Below are positions 27,801 through 42,800 of a stretch of DNA of 64,000 nucleotides, one piece after another (within the stretch, counting starts at the first letter, position 1; the number at the start of each line of letters is the position of its first letter). The position numbers and the translations under genes are program-made. The stretch covers positions 4,156,001 through 4,220,000 of the forward strand of contig NC_063282.1 in the NCBI RefSeq assembly GCF_910591885.1. Reading direction: 5' to 3'. This stretch comes from Bombus terrestris (lineage: Eukaryota; Arthropoda; Insecta; Hymenoptera; Apidae). The notes beneath the pieces are model-generated. The model had not been told where the DNA came from. It did not search any database and saw nothing but the letters and a program-made list of their open reading frames with translations.

Positions 27801-30800
27801 CATATGAACACGAACGTTTTGCTTTCGTAATTCTCGTGCAAAACGTATTATTCATTTCGGTAAACATTTCAATAGAAATTATAACGGAATATAATAATAT
27901 GCATGCGAGATATATAAACGACAAATAACTGCAGTTGAATCGTCAGAAGTATACGTACATACACATGCTCGCCACTGTGTGTCCTAATGATGTTAGATGC
28001 ACAGAACTAATTGTTTGACTAGTTTTCCAAATATCTATTAAAGTAACAATAAAGAAATTCAAGACAACTACCAAACATAACACGTATAAAACTGGCGCAC
28101 ACTGCCGTCGCAATTCTAATCGATAAAAAGAAACTCGCATTGTCATTCTAATTCCCGGTAAAGGGGACAACCGAGTCCAAGACAAGATCCATGAAGGTCT
28201 TTTAAGAAAATTAAGGAGCCCCTGCATTGTCTCTCGTCTCGCGGAAGCTTCGAGAGGAGAAGCGTAGACAACAGCTGTTTAGCATCTCCGATGAAAAAGA
28301 CGGACCGGTAATTATTCAAATTATTTTCAGGAAGGGCCACGGGATTTCTGGCTCGGCCACAGCGGCGGATGTCTTTATACTCGTCTAACGGGTGTGAACG
28401 AAGTGCATAGTGCTCCTTCTCATCGAAACCGCGAGAAGAATAAAAAAAGATGTACAACAGACACTTCGTGTCATCGACCATATCAAGGGACCATCTGTGA
28501 GCGCTTAAATATTATTTTTATCAAACACTTCCCGTTTTGGATACTCATTCTTTTTTAATACATAAAAGATCTTTGAACCAACTAACCGATTTATTTATTA
28601 TTACTTTTTTGTTTTGCTCGATAGATTCTTACGTCGTTCCACTTGGCGCACTTTAAAATAATTTTAATATTCCATCATTCTCGTAAAATAAGCTTGCACA
28701 ACAGGTAGCTGTAATTCTAACTAACAACGATGATTTTTCAGACGATAGAATAAATCGATCTTTCGTCGAGGTGGAAGTGGACCAGAACCAGAAATATATT
28801 TTCTTATTTCTGGAATTATTCGTGGAAATATCTACCTTACGATAATTTACATATTCCAGAAGAAATAACCTGCCGTACGAACTAGCAACTAATTAATAAT
28901 ACTAATAACTATTTAAGTTGCAAACGCGCGGTTCGTCTCCCAAATTTCTCCTTAATGTTGCGGAATAGAGGGGGAAAAAATCTGATTGGTAAAGAGTTAA
29001 GAGTGTCGTATCGACGAGCGAGATCAACTCTTTCGTGACGAACAGAGTAGGGAGGTAGGGAAGAGACGAGGAGAAAAAGAAGGGAGCCACGAAGGTAGAG
29101 ATTAGACGAGGAAGAAACTTTTTAGACGGGCATAGATACCGTGAAGGTGTTATGTGTAGAGTGACTGATGAGTTTTCCGCTCGATTGGATAACGGGTGAA
29201 GCCAACACCAGTTCACTTTTGTATCTTTTTCCATCCCTTGCCAGTATAACGTCGTCCAACGACGTCCATTCGACCTAAATCTCGACCAAGCCTGATGGAT
29301 TCCTCACTGCATTGCGGTTTCCGATAAAACGAGTCAGGTGTTCGTTCGTCGAATGACCAGCTCGTGGAACGGCGATTTTATACCCTGCTATAATTTTATG
29401 CTGATCCGTAAAATTGAAAGGATCGAAGAGCCAGAATAGTTTCTCTGGTGCGGTTAAAATACAGGTACAAATCAGTCAGTGGAGAAAAATGCAATTATCA
29501 AGTACAGTCTACATACTCGGTTGATTTGTGAAATTTCATTAGGATTTTATGATACGGTCGTTACACGGGCAAATACAATTCACTCGTTCGATAAGCGTAT
29601 TATGATTGGCAAATGCAGGATTACTTTATTCGTTGGAAATTATAGTCCGCAAGATAGTAGTTACAGTTATGCGAGGTCCTCGGAGTGAAAAATAATTCTC
29701 GATAAGATGTCACATGCTTTTCACGAATAAAATTGTTTCCTTGTGTAAGAAATCAATTAACAAAAGTATCGAGAAAGATATAGTAGAATCCTTGATATCA
29801 TCAGCCTCCATATCGATTCGCGAAAGTTCCTATAACCCGATTAATTTCACGGACACGAAGACACAATCTAGGAAAACGAATGAAACAAAGCGTAGGAAAG
29901 AACGAATAATTCATTTGCGTGCATCTATTTTGAGGTACGAAGCTATTTCAGGCACCTGAAAAATATCATGAATTTTAAAAAGGACGTTTAAAGAGCGTGC
30001 AGCGACTAAAGTGGAGAAAATCGAGACGAGCATGCCAAAGACGAAGGCAACAGGGATTCAGAAAAGAGGCACTTTAGACACGTCGCCTATCAAGAGTCGA
30101 TCCATGCTTCCGGCAAGACACAAAGGCTGCCTTCATGCCACGAACCGTCCTCCTCGTCGTCATCCTCGGCCGTCGCGTCGTACTCTCTGATGACGACTAA
30201 GTAAGTAATCGAGCCTGGCCACTCTTTCGACCGACTTGTTATCATCACATTAACACAACGTGTCTGTTCTACGTTCATATGATACCAGATTTTTAATTCA
30301 ATTGGATGCCTCTCCCGACGCTTGGACATCGTCAACGCTGAGAAGAAAGTAAACGTGACATTCGCCCTTTTTTTTCCTTTAGATTTCGTTACGAAGTCGG
30401 ACAATGGAATCGTCTTAGGATTGTCCATTTAGAGTTTCGAGGGTAGATAAACTCGCGACTACTCAACACCCTTTGCATCCTGCGTCGAGGGTGAAAGAAG
30501 CAGCCTGGCAAATTGCGCACCGTAAAAGATCGCGATTCAAATTCCAAGGAGGGTTGTTCACGCGGATTTTGGGAAATAAAGGAATATACACAGTGTACGT
30601 ATATGTATCGGAAATAAGGGAGGACAGAATGCAATAATTTCACGGAGAGACAATGGAAAGGAAGAGGATATATATAGGAATCGAACAACTGATTTTCCTT
30701 GCGCTGGAATTTCGAACCCTTTGCAATCGAATATCACCAAAAGAGTGGCAACATTTAAAATTTCTTTCCAAAACCGAATGGCGCGGTAAATATCTATCGA

Positions 30801-33800
30801 CTGGGATTTGCTTCGACCAGCTGGTAGCGCCACGAGAAGTACGCCGATTGCGGAAGCTTAAAATCTCAAACTAAGATCAAAAGCAAGGAAAACAGGAAAG
30901 TTTTACAGAAAAAGTAAATAAGGGGAACTGACTTGCCTGACGTGAATTTCCAAACAGCTCCCGAGCAATCTCTACGAGCAATCCTCTACGAACAAATTCG
31001 TGACCAACAGCTCGACGTAGAACTAAGAAGAGGATGATAACCGAGAAGACGAGAAATACGAAATGCAGAAAAGACAGAGAAGGGACGCGAAACTCAAAAA
31101 GCAAAAGGAAAGAAAAAGACTACACTTCCGCGGAATAATTGAAGAAAGGAATAACGATACATAAAAATGAAAGAGAATTTACTGCTGTCCATTAAAATTC
31201 CAAAAGAATCCCTATTAAAATCTTCAGGAGCAAGATCAGACTCGAGCAAGTGATACGAAAAGAAGAAAAAGAACGAGAACGGGAAGAGGAAAAACAGAGA
31301 GAAAGAAAGAGAGAGAGAGAGACGAAAGACAAAGAGGCAGAAGGTCGGCAAGAAGGAAGGGTGGGATATCAGAGGGAAAAGCAACGCTCGAGGAGACACG
31401 CAGATAGTAAGCGGTCTTAGCGTGTCGCTTAGCACCCTATCTGGTGGGATCTTCTCTCGGGTCCAACCCCTGCTCGCCCCCCGGGGGCTGCGTTTGTCGT
31501 GAGCATTACTCACTTTCTAGACGCCTACTTGCGAACCCCATCGCCGCAGCCGTCCCCGAGGCTCACTGACTACATTAGGGGACAAATCTTCCAGAGGTCG
31601 GCCTAGCCAGGAGGCCAGGAGAGATCCGAGCAACCGGAGGGGGTGGCTGTTCGACGTCACCCTTGCACGCCGACCGGACACTTTCCTCGGTCAGGATACG
31701 CGTGCACGTGCGTGGACCAAGACAAGCCCGATAGGCGTGAATCTTTCCCTCAGATTTATGGCTTCGCACTCGCGACCAGCTTTCCGTGATAACAGCCAGA
31801 GGTGGGTTGTTTCGGATGTTCCATCGGGAACCTCGTCTTTGGACGTAGATGTTTGTAATGTCGTTCTAACAGCGAGATTTTTAATCTCTTTTGTCCTGTT
31901 TTCCGTTTCTTAATGGTTGATCTAGTTTTCTATCTTTCTCGAAATAGGAATTTTTCTTTGGAAGTTGGAATTAGAATTTTGCTACGAGTGATCATGATTA
32001 ATAATTCGTGGCAGTGCAACGAATACACGACGATAATTGTTAGACAGTCGAGGGATTGTTCGATACATAACGTTTGAACGTAAATGGAAATTTCGGATTT
32101 TCCACTGTATCACGGAGTACTTGATAGTTTTATTTAGTAGATCATCGTATTATAAAATTCATTCTAATATAATATATAACTGTTTTGTTTCATCGTGTAC
32201 GGAAGATATCGTATAGGATCGAAGACTTTGACAATTCTCCACAAGCCACGAAGCAGAAGAACATGGTCGAAATGCGACGTTTTAATGCGAAATTTCAACT
32301 TTTCATTGCACCCCTTCCCTTCGTTTCACTGTCTTCCCAAGTAAAAACGAGCGGGGAACTACTAGAAAAGTAAATGAAGAAGAAGCAGAAGAAAATTAAT
32401 TCCACTGTCAGTGGGTTAATGCCGGGCCGTCCAATTATGCATGGCGCATCTGTAGTTCGGTCGCAACTCGGTCTTATTGCACTCACGAAACGTAAAGGAG
32501 ATATTTATGGCCGCGTACACGTGTTCCCACATATAACTCCGATCTATATTTGGCCGAGCAGCTAACCCTGAATTCCTGCTTCGTTTCTCGTACGTGGTTG
32601 TACGAGCTGTGCGGTATGCCAGCCTCTACAGGTTGCTCCCTCGAACAAGTGGTCTTGGGTGCGTGCCGATAATACCAGACACGTGGTTCTCGTTAATCTC
32701 GTATAGATCCTCCGGAGAATTTTATGTCAACCGCGCCATTTTTCAAGTATCAGACGAAGAAGAAGCTCTATATAACACCTGGATCAATTTTTTGATGAAA
32801 TTAGAAACTTTCGCGTCTCGCATTTCTCGTCTTCGGCTGTTTGGAAGTATAAGATAGCAAGTTTGTCGAGGAACTCGTGTCGTTTTTCACTGCATTTATT
32901 GTCAAGCGTAAGACAAAGGAGAAACTTCGTATAATCAGTTTGATTAATTTAGCCGATGGAATTCGAAATTCTTGTGTTTTACATTTCCCGTTTCTGGCTG
33001 TTTGAAATATCTTGGGTCAAGTTTACCAGAGAACTCGTAAAACGATCACGAGGTGAAACACGAAAACTGCTACCTTGTCATTTGTGTTCGAATGACTGCT
33101 GAATATGCAACTTGCCAAGGATTTATGTTTTAACGAACGACCAGGAAGAGCCGCTCTCCTGAGCGGGAATTTACGATACCTTTAAGAATCGCTCGAGCTC
33201 TTCGCTCGATACTTGTAAAATTTAGTTAACACGTTCGAAATACTCGTTTCGCGAGAGACGTTTCATTTTTCTTCCAATGTTAATATCTGCTATTAAAAAT
33301 AGTATCAACGGTATACATATATTTTATAGAAGATAAGAATTTTTATTTCTACCCGTCGATGTATGTACATGTTTGTTTGCAACACTGATACATATTTTCT
33401 AAATTCTCGCTATAAAGAATTTCATGATCTAATATAAATTGCAATTCTTCTGTAATACAGTTATAAATAAAAACCATTGCGATAATATAATGCTATGGGT
33501 GTCCCGTTAAAAAGTATCGAAATCTATTCGGCAAAAATTCATGGTAACGCGCGAGACGCTAAAATATTCTGCTGGGAAAAGAAAAATGGGCAGGTGTAGT
33601 TTGCGATAAAAACGAGTAAAAGATCATTCCACAAAATATGATGATGGGGAGAATAAAATTGATCGTTAAATAGTGAGACGTAGGGACGACGATGGTCAGA
33701 CGCTTAAGTAGATCGTGTCTTCCAAACAACGGATAATTACAACTCGAAACGGCATGCCTTAAGTGCCATCGATAAAACACTTAAGCGTTTTCTCGCATAA

Positions 33801-36800
33801 ATGCGAGGCGTGCGGCTCTTCTTTCGCGAGCAGGTCGTTCCAGCGTGCTCGTAATACCGTTTTCAGTGGAACCCGGAAATATAAAGTTTAATGGAAATGG
33901 TAAACGCGGTCCAACGACCGTATAAATATTCATCGACCGTCGTTTATATAAGTTGCTTCTAGGTGAATTATGGAAACGCTTGTCACTCGCACTGAGAACA
34001 ATGCCATCGCAAGTGGGTGTCCCTTTCGCGACTGTTCACCTTGCCTTCTAATTATCCTGACTTTATTAGAACATTGCTTGCATGCTTTGCCTCTGATTAG
34101 CGCTGAATGCAAGTAGAAACCAAAAACCGTGAACAGACCGGCGGAAAGAAATTCACAAGACGAGTTTGTGATGTTCAATTCGCTTGTACGAGACGCTGCA
34201 AATGATCGGTGTACAAGTTACTATTACGCTGTTGATGTTCGTGCAAATTCATACTCTTTTTCAGAACGAATTAAAAACAGTATCATATTGTTTCTTATGT
34301 TTAGTAAAAAGAAAGTTTACATTAGGTTGTCCAAAAAGTTCCTTTCGTTTCATAAGGAAATAATTTGTTTTATTTTGTTCTATTACTGCAAAATGGATCA
34401 TACGTAATTCAATGAAATAAAACAACAAACATCGTGCAGCTATTATTTCGTTATAAAGCGAAAGGAACATTTTGGGCAATCTAATACGATATTTTTGCAG
34501 TATTTTATTGCCGCGGTTATTGCAACAGAATAGAAGATCATGGAGACATTTAAACAAATATAAATCAACGATTAAAATCCGATCTGTTCGCTGTAAAATT
34601 GCCTGTACTAATTTATCCATTTTTACTATATTTATGTGTGTATAATTTAATAATTTATCGTCAAATACATCGAGGCTGTTTTATTAAAAAATGTGGCTTC
34701 TTATACTTTGAAATAACTGATCCCAAACTATTCGACTATAGCACATTTCCGAATATACCAAGCTTTTCACTTTTCTAGAATTAATTCTCATTGAAACATC
34801 GTTGGCAACCTTTTATCACAAACTCTAATAGCAACTCTACTCTCGTTCAAATGATTACTCTTGTACAAATAAGCTAGCATTTCCTACGTCCGTAGAATGG
34901 AATCTACCGTGCAGAACGAGCAATGAAACCAAATCACCGTTTAATCGACGCTTTCAGCGAAAAAGCCATCGATTTAACCGGGGATTCGCGAGCTTCCCAA
35001 GAATCTACCAAGCAAAACGAGATGTATGCGGATCGAGGGAAGAATGCAGCACCCACCGTATAACTTATTCACCGTTTAAGGGAAATTTCGATGCCGCATA
35101 TGAAGAAGGTGGGGCGGGGATGATGTTGGAACAGTGGCGCGGTCATAAATCATGGCATTTTCAGATTTCCTTTTATCAGTGGTACTCTCGCGGTGACCAG
35201 CGTTGACCCACGCCCATAAATATCCCCATTAATATTAACTTAGGCTGGAAGGCGAGAATCGCGAGTGACCGAAACGAGCTGACAAAAAAACGGGACCGGG
35301 GGGGTGCGAACGGTGGTGGAACAGCGGAGAAAAAAACATCTCGTATGCCAGGGACGAATCTCATATTGGACGCAGCTGGGAATTGGCCGATCGAAAAATT
35401 CATGGCAAACCGAATTTCCAAGGGGGTACACCACCCTTCAACGATGGCTATTGGGGTGAGAATATTAGCTTTATTTTTCTGTTATTTCCGGGATAGTGGT
35501 AGCTGGCTGTTCGGAGTTATCATCGTGCGATCGTTGCAAATATCTCTGCCACGGGGACGAATCGAATTTATTATAAGGCAGGCAAACTGTAATTTGTCTA
35601 TCTGTAATATGGAAAACCATAATCGTTTCCTTTCGTGTCTTTCTCGTTCAATCTCACTTCGTCGATCTTACGATTGCAAATAACTTTTCTTGTAATATAA
35701 ATTACAAAATTCAGCAGAGAGAATTTACCACGAGTGAATTTGTCGATGAAAAATTCCAGGCCAGTCCATTTCGATTCCTTTCTCTTGCTTCTTTGGTTCC
35801 GTGTTTCTGAACTTTTTCCAAATAATCCTCCTGTTCGAATAATTATTTATTTCTTCGCTATCGTGATTCCACGATCTTGGCAAATAACGTTTCCCACATA
35901 AAGACGAGCAAAACATCTCCAAAAATATATGTTTCTATCTGACGGTAAGTGGAGAAACCACAAAGACAGCCAAGTATCTCCGGCTCCCAACGAAACTTCC
36001 CTTTCTTTCGACACCGACGAGACACGTGTCTATTAATCCCGTTTCTTCCAGGCGTTCGATACCACCGTGTCCCTCGAGTTGTAATTTCTTGCGACCGATT
36101 CGACACCCGCTTTCTCGTACAGCGAATCGCTGCAAGAAAACTGCATCGCGCGAAATGCAGATCGTGACGCGTGAAATGCAAACATCGAGAGCCACGCGTT
36201 CGATCGCTAATCGTTAAAAAGGAAGAAAGCTATCGATCGTTTCGACACCGTCGTCCTTTTGCTTTTTCATGCTTCGATAGATTCAACGAAAATGAAATAT
36301 TTTTCTACAACCGCCAACACCTAAATTCCATATGGCCGTTATATAGTAACAGGTGTACAAAAAAGATTACGAAACGATATTCGAGACAGTTGCAAAATTT
36401 GTCTGACGACAGACGATCCGATTCTACTTGATCTCGTTTTGTCCTCTTTCTTCAAGAAACTATTTTATAGAAAATAATATCGATTAAGCAATATTTCTGG
36501 CGCAAAGAAGCAACAGTTTTATAACAAATACGAGACACGTCCAGGAAGCGATTCAACTATTTTGTATTAAAAATTCCACCTTCGCTAACGTTTGAAATAC
36601 GTTCTCTCGGATCTTCCGCGCTTCGTTCTAATCTCGCCTATTTTATCTTTTGAAGGAACCGCAGAAAACAATTTGCTCGTTCCAGAGAATTTGCCATCAA
36701 CCGGCTCCATCCTTCTAATTACGTCCAAAATTCGAAATCCCCTTCGATGGCGATTTTAATTTCCATTCAAGTTGAATCGCCGAGCCACGAGCGAGATAGA

Positions 36801-39800
36801 AACAATTCTGCTGGACCCATAGCTGTTCGTTCGAACACTGACATTTAAAGCTACATTGACGAATCACGTACTTAACTTTCACATACTGTTGCTACACTTT
36901 TCAGCGTATAATTCAAATTCGTAATATATCGATCCCATAAGAAGATAATAGCCGCTGTCTTTCCTTATCGATTTCTCATTACCTCGTAGCCTAATTTAGT
37001 TTTCAGATACTCTCGCCGCAAATCGGCCGATATCCAAATATGTACTTACGACCATTAGCACAAGCAGTAAGATTTATTTTAAATAGTAGACACGTTCCAT
37101 CAAGATCTGGAGAGATGAAGTTCTCAAGATATTCAAGATGGCCGGATACTTTCCTCGTGCATTACCAGCGAAAGCACGTTGCATTTATTCTCGGTAATTC
37201 CCTGGCTCTAATCCTGAAAGGTCTGCCACGCAACCTTCATCTCCGTTCGCCATCCAGCCGAGACGTTATTAAGCCATCAAATATCCCGTGTATTATAAAA
37301 TCATACTCGCGATTTTTCTCCGCGTGCACAAGATCGTTGATTGCGATATCAGCGGTATTGGCTGGTGAATATACTCGATGCCTTTTAACATCAGGGCGCA
37401 ACGCGAGAGGAACAGGAGGATCTGCTCTCTGTTCCTCTTTAAAGCAGCTTCGCTCGATTATTTTCAAGTTGGAAGGCCAAGTCGATGATGATGACGATGC
37501 CTTTTAAGCCTGCATCGGCTTAATTGATTTATTTCTGAGAGGGTCCAGGAGTCAAGGTACCGGGGTCGCTGATTGGCCAGCGTAGAGAAGGGGCCATCGA
37601 GCGGACAGGACGATCAGCCTCGAGAGGACCTCTCTTTCTTTCCCCGCTGCTCCCCTCCATTCGAACCCTTTCTTCGATCTTATCCTCGAAAGGCTCGACA
37701 ATTAAGGATAATAATTACGGTGTTCCGGCTACTGATCTCTGGCTACCGGTCTTCCGGCCAAATGAAAAAAAAGAAACGAGATGCGACCCTCGGGCTTACA
37801 ACTACAATGTTCCTACAGCGGTAACGAAAAGTGGCCGATTAATAATGGCTCAATTTTCACCGGGCGTTGTAATTAGAACGATTTCATCCGGTCGAACATT
37901 GTTATTAGCCCGAGTATTTAGCTGTGATTCCGCCTTCTGATGGCTCGGTAATCGTCGCGACCTTTTAGTGGCGCCAAAAGATGGGACGAGTCTATTCGCG
38001 ATAGAGTTTAAAGCGGTTAGTAGAATGTTTTTTTATCGAAAGGATGTTGCTTGAAGAACATCGAAGTACTTACGAGGTACTTTGGTATATCGTAGTAATT
38101 TATTTTCCTGTTGCGAAAGAGAATTTTCCATTTTGCGGAGTACACAGTCTGGCGAAAGTATTCTTCCATATATTTCAATCTTTTTTATGAAAATATTCAT
38201 CGTGCGTAGTACGCAATTGCTACACCGGTACTCATAATAGGTCGTAAAAATGTTCCAACACCTGTTCAAACTTATTATTATCGACATATTTCACCTTACG
38301 ATAAAATTTCTTTAGCGCCGTTTCTGAGACTTCGATTTTTAAAACAAGCTTTTAAAATGAAGAAATCAGGAAAATGATGAGAAGAGATGGAGTTGATCGG
38401 TTTGGCTTCTGAGAGATCTATCGGCTTCGTATCATAAACAAATTGTACTTGGATTTCAATTCCCTGAAGAAGCCTTCCGATTTTATCGCCAACAATTTTA
38501 TCCTCGCGTTCATATTCCAATCGAACGAATACAACGTAGTTGGCGTTCGATTCGCAATTATTCGCTAAAAGAAACTAAATACAATTTCTAACTGTCGAAC
38601 AGAATAAAATAAACGCGATACCAGTTTCGCGAAACGATCGTTGGTATTAAATGGATGGTCTTCGTCGAACAAACATTTCCGCCAGCTCCCGGCCGGGTGT
38701 ATTTTCCTCTAAATTATACGATTCCCGGGACTGATGCTGAAAGCTTTACGATGATTTTATTGATTCTCGAACACGACTTATCGTTCGTTATTGCTCGTAT
38801 CCCGAGAGCTCGTCCGAGTTCGCGCAACGCCGCGGGCCACAAGAATGAAATTCTCGGTCGGAAGATGCTCGAGAACAGCGTGGAATTTTGTTCGCGGAAT
38901 TCCGCCGCGTTTCCAGATCCTCGGGGACCTCTTTCGCCTCATAACAAACGGAAACCATCGTCCTTATACATTCTAAACGATTCTCGAGCGAATAGAATGG
39001 AAGGCTCGTAACGTTCCTTTGATTAGCTATCGATAGTCACAGTTACGATAAATTCTCAATTTTTGTCCGACATACAACATATTTACGTGAAACTTGAAGA
39101 TGCAAAACTGCACAGAACGCACTTTATGGACAAAAATTTATAGACATGTAAAATATCCAAAGCGTAATATTTGTTACGATAGATAAAATAACAATTTCCT
39201 AACCGAATTCCGCTTTGTTAATCATCTTCGTAAATTTTCGTAGTTGCATAAATAGTCTAATTATAACGTAGCGAGATATTTGATTCTCGACTGATATCGT
39301 CGGATGTTTAGCGTTCTACGTATTGTACGATAAAAATCATGAACGATAATCTCGTTAAGTGTATTAAAGAAAATTATAGGCTGTAAAATCGATATGGATT
39401 TATAGTACAAATAACAAAGTTGAAAAGTTATATTAATTATTAATCCTAATTCAAATCGTTTCTATATCACCTGATCTTCGTCAAGTGGGAAGTGGTTCGT
39501 TCCTTTTCTCTTTTATTCCAGGCAGATAGTTCTACTTCGAAATTTCCTCGTCACACTCGAACGCCCTGTTTTTCTTCCCTTTTCAGTCTCAATTTTTAAA
39601 AGATCCCCAGTCTCTTTCCCCTTTTCAATCTTCTCTTTTTCCTCGCAGATTCCAATATAGCGAGCTGCGCGAGGTAGTTCGGAGGCGCGCCAACAGAAAA
39701 TTAGAAACATCCGATAGGGCCCTTTATACCACGATCCGAAGGCAGGGCAAAAAGGAACTCGCGACCGGATCGACTGCGAAATAAGCTGCTCCACCGGTGG

Positions 39801-42800
39801 ATCGATCGATCGCCTGTACCGCGGACGTATAGATTTGGACTTAACGTCGCTTCTTCGATGGCATTCAATTTTTTCTTCCCGGTAGACGAGGATTTTTCAC
39901 GGTACTCGATTCTGATTCGTCTAAATGTTGTACTTCGTCATGCCAGGAATTTTTCAACCAAGTCGGTGCATTCAGCATCGCGTGGATCACTTTCTGACTA
40001 TCCTATTACCTTCTACGTGTATCATTCGCGATCGTGAATTTTACTTCCAAAGTAACGTGTTTGATTTCCAATCGCTTTAAGTGTTCCGGCCCTTTGAAAA
40101 GCTAAAACATTGCTGAAACACTCGTCGATAGGCGGCAACGGATTTTTACGCAACTTCGTATCCTTCAAACTCGACGCTGCACCTGTTTCTCCGAAAGCGA
40201 AACCACTGGATACTTGCCACGCGGCTGGAAATGAAACTTTACGATCGATGATGCATCGGAACGAAAATATGGAAGAGAAGTTGGACAAAGTTGGGGCAGC
40301 CAAGTGGAGAATTCGTATGAAAGAGAAGAATCCCGCGTGAGCCGAACGAGGAGAGCGGAGAGATACGAGGAAAGAAGAGAGAAATGTCCGTGAAGAGAGG
40401 AAACGGGAAGGGAAAAGGGAGAGAAAGAGAGGAGAGCGCGTCCAACACGGACATTCGTCACACGACATCAAACGCGGCTGCCGCCCGTTGGAGACTCGAC
40501 CGACCGACTCTAAAGACTCCGGTCGATCAGCCATGAAGAGAGGGCGCACAGTGAGGAGGAATCGCAAAAAAATCGGGAAAAATGAGGGGAAGGAGGAAAC
40601 GGCCGGAGCCGACTTTGTAAGGGTACTCTGTTGCTCTCATTCTTGTATTCAAGCTCGATTAATCTCGTGCGTTTTCGTGTGCGGGGGTGCGATCCAGATT
40701 TAATTGCGACGTTGATTAACCCTTTCAACGTTTACACCGTTTACTTTGTAGGATGTTCAGAGAGGACGGATACGTTCTGACGCGATGACTAAACGTGACG
40801 AATTTCTGAAAATGAATGGGTTTTCTATATCGGAATATTATCTCTTTCTTTTTTCTTTTTTTATTGTGGACATTTGCTGCAGGATTGTTGCAGAAGCTTC
40901 AGTTTAGAAATAGACAGAAATTTACATTCTTGATTGTTGTATTATGTATTATGTATTATGTATTATGTATTATGTATGTTGTAGCGTGTATTGCGCGTAT
41001 TAGTTATAGAATTATATCGTAAAATGTTTTAGGTGATTATGATAGAACCGCGACGATAGAAATCAAGAGAGACCCATGAAGACAATGTTTATCGTTCGTT
41101 GTGTTCTATATGTAGGTTGTAGGATTATGTATTTAAAAAAGAATCGTAGAAATATAGTACTCGTATAAATATTATAAAAATATGCAGATGAAGAAATATT
41201 GAAAAAGAAAGAATATTTGATACTTCGGTATTAAGTGTTCCTAATTTTAAAATATATCTCTCTATTACAATACCCACAAGTAAGACATTCTTTGACGCGT
41301 TCTTTGACACATTTTCACGAGCAAAAGCTTCAAGAATCACGCTTAAAAACCTAACTTACTTTGTACGTTAAAAACAAAAATAAACGTTTAGATCAATATC
41401 TGAAAGCACGAACGAGAGTACCAAGAGTTTGTTTTTACCAAGAAATTAAAGACAAACAGATGAAGGAGATAGTACGAAGGAACACGATCGAAGAAACGCG
41501 ATTTGACCGGAAGTGACGTAGTAGGGACGAAGAAAGAGCGGCGTAGGGCGCGAAAAGAAGCAACGACGTTCATCAACGATCTTCCTACGCGAAATACCCA
41601 CGACGAAAAGGGAAAAGGGGAAAAATCATGATGTCGAGATGCAGATAGATGGCAGCATGTATTGACTTTGTAATCGCGACCTTGAATTACTGCACGAATG
41701 ATGACTGAGCGGTATTTAATGTATCGAAAGACGTTCCGCGGCTGATTCTGCCGGCAAGTCATCCCAGTCATTGTATGTTCCAGGATTCTGAACCGGTAGC
41801 TGCCGGTCGCTACCGTCGTTGATCGTTCAATATACGACGCACTGGGAACTATTCCAGTAGCCGGATCGCCGCTCGAAGGCGAAGAAGATCGATTAAAGTC
41901 GTTTCAAGAGTACCTCCGCGAAGAGACTTTTCTAAGGTCCCTCGTAAAATTCGTTTCGAAGTACGAGAATATTGTATTCGGGATTCTTAACTCGACAGCT
42001 GGGATAGTAAATGTGATAGTTTCGATTGTTGGAGCTTTTTAATTTCTCTTTAGTTTCATGCACTCGCAGTCGAGGGATCGAGTGGACTATGGCGATTTTC
42101 TTTTGACAGATTGGTTAGAGATAAACGTGGAAAAAGATATGTCAGATTCTGTTTGAATCTCTTTGAAGAAGATGTAGGAGACGTATTTGTCCGCAGGATA
42201 TTTCTGCAAATTTATGAGTCGTTATTAGGCGTGTACAATTGTGCGTTTCGACGCTTAGAAAACACGGGAAAAATCAGATCTTTCTTTCTGTACGAAGTTT
42301 ATTTATAAGGAAATTCAACTACCAATAAAAATATCGTAGCTTAAATCCATAAAATTAAATGGGAATTTAACATCGAACGATTAAAATCGCACGCAAAGCG
42401 GACAAAATCGTGTACGATGAAAATGGCCATTAACAATACTGCCTGAGTGAAGTTTCTTCTTCCACCTGATCCATTAGAATTTTAAATACGAATTTTCTAA
42501 ATTACTTTCATCATCCTATCGCTATGTACATCACATCGAGAAAAATCATCGACAACCATGCTTCTTTTTGTCATCTTTCTTTAGTAGCTTACCCCAGTTT
42601 ACTCGCTTAGGGCTTGGAATTAAATAGCTAGCCACAATTTGCTCGCCAGACCGAGGGACAGTAATCTGTCGGCTAACTAAATTTCATATGATTACGCGGC
42701 GGGAGTCGCGCGTTCGCGAACGAGCACATTTTACGACGCAAGATTTCGCGAAACAATCCCGCCTTTGCGGAGGAGCTTCTTGCCAACGGATTGGTCCATG

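Noticed and set aside
33496..33525. GGGTGTCCCGTTAAAAAGTATC, transposon-end-like
   Set aside because: No partner repeat or target duplication seen; too short to call.
40022..40567. 181-codon minus-strand ORF
   Set aside because: Ser/Phe/Leu/Arg low complexity from a pyrimidine-rich stretch; plus-strand frames are open over the same bases and no known domain is visible.
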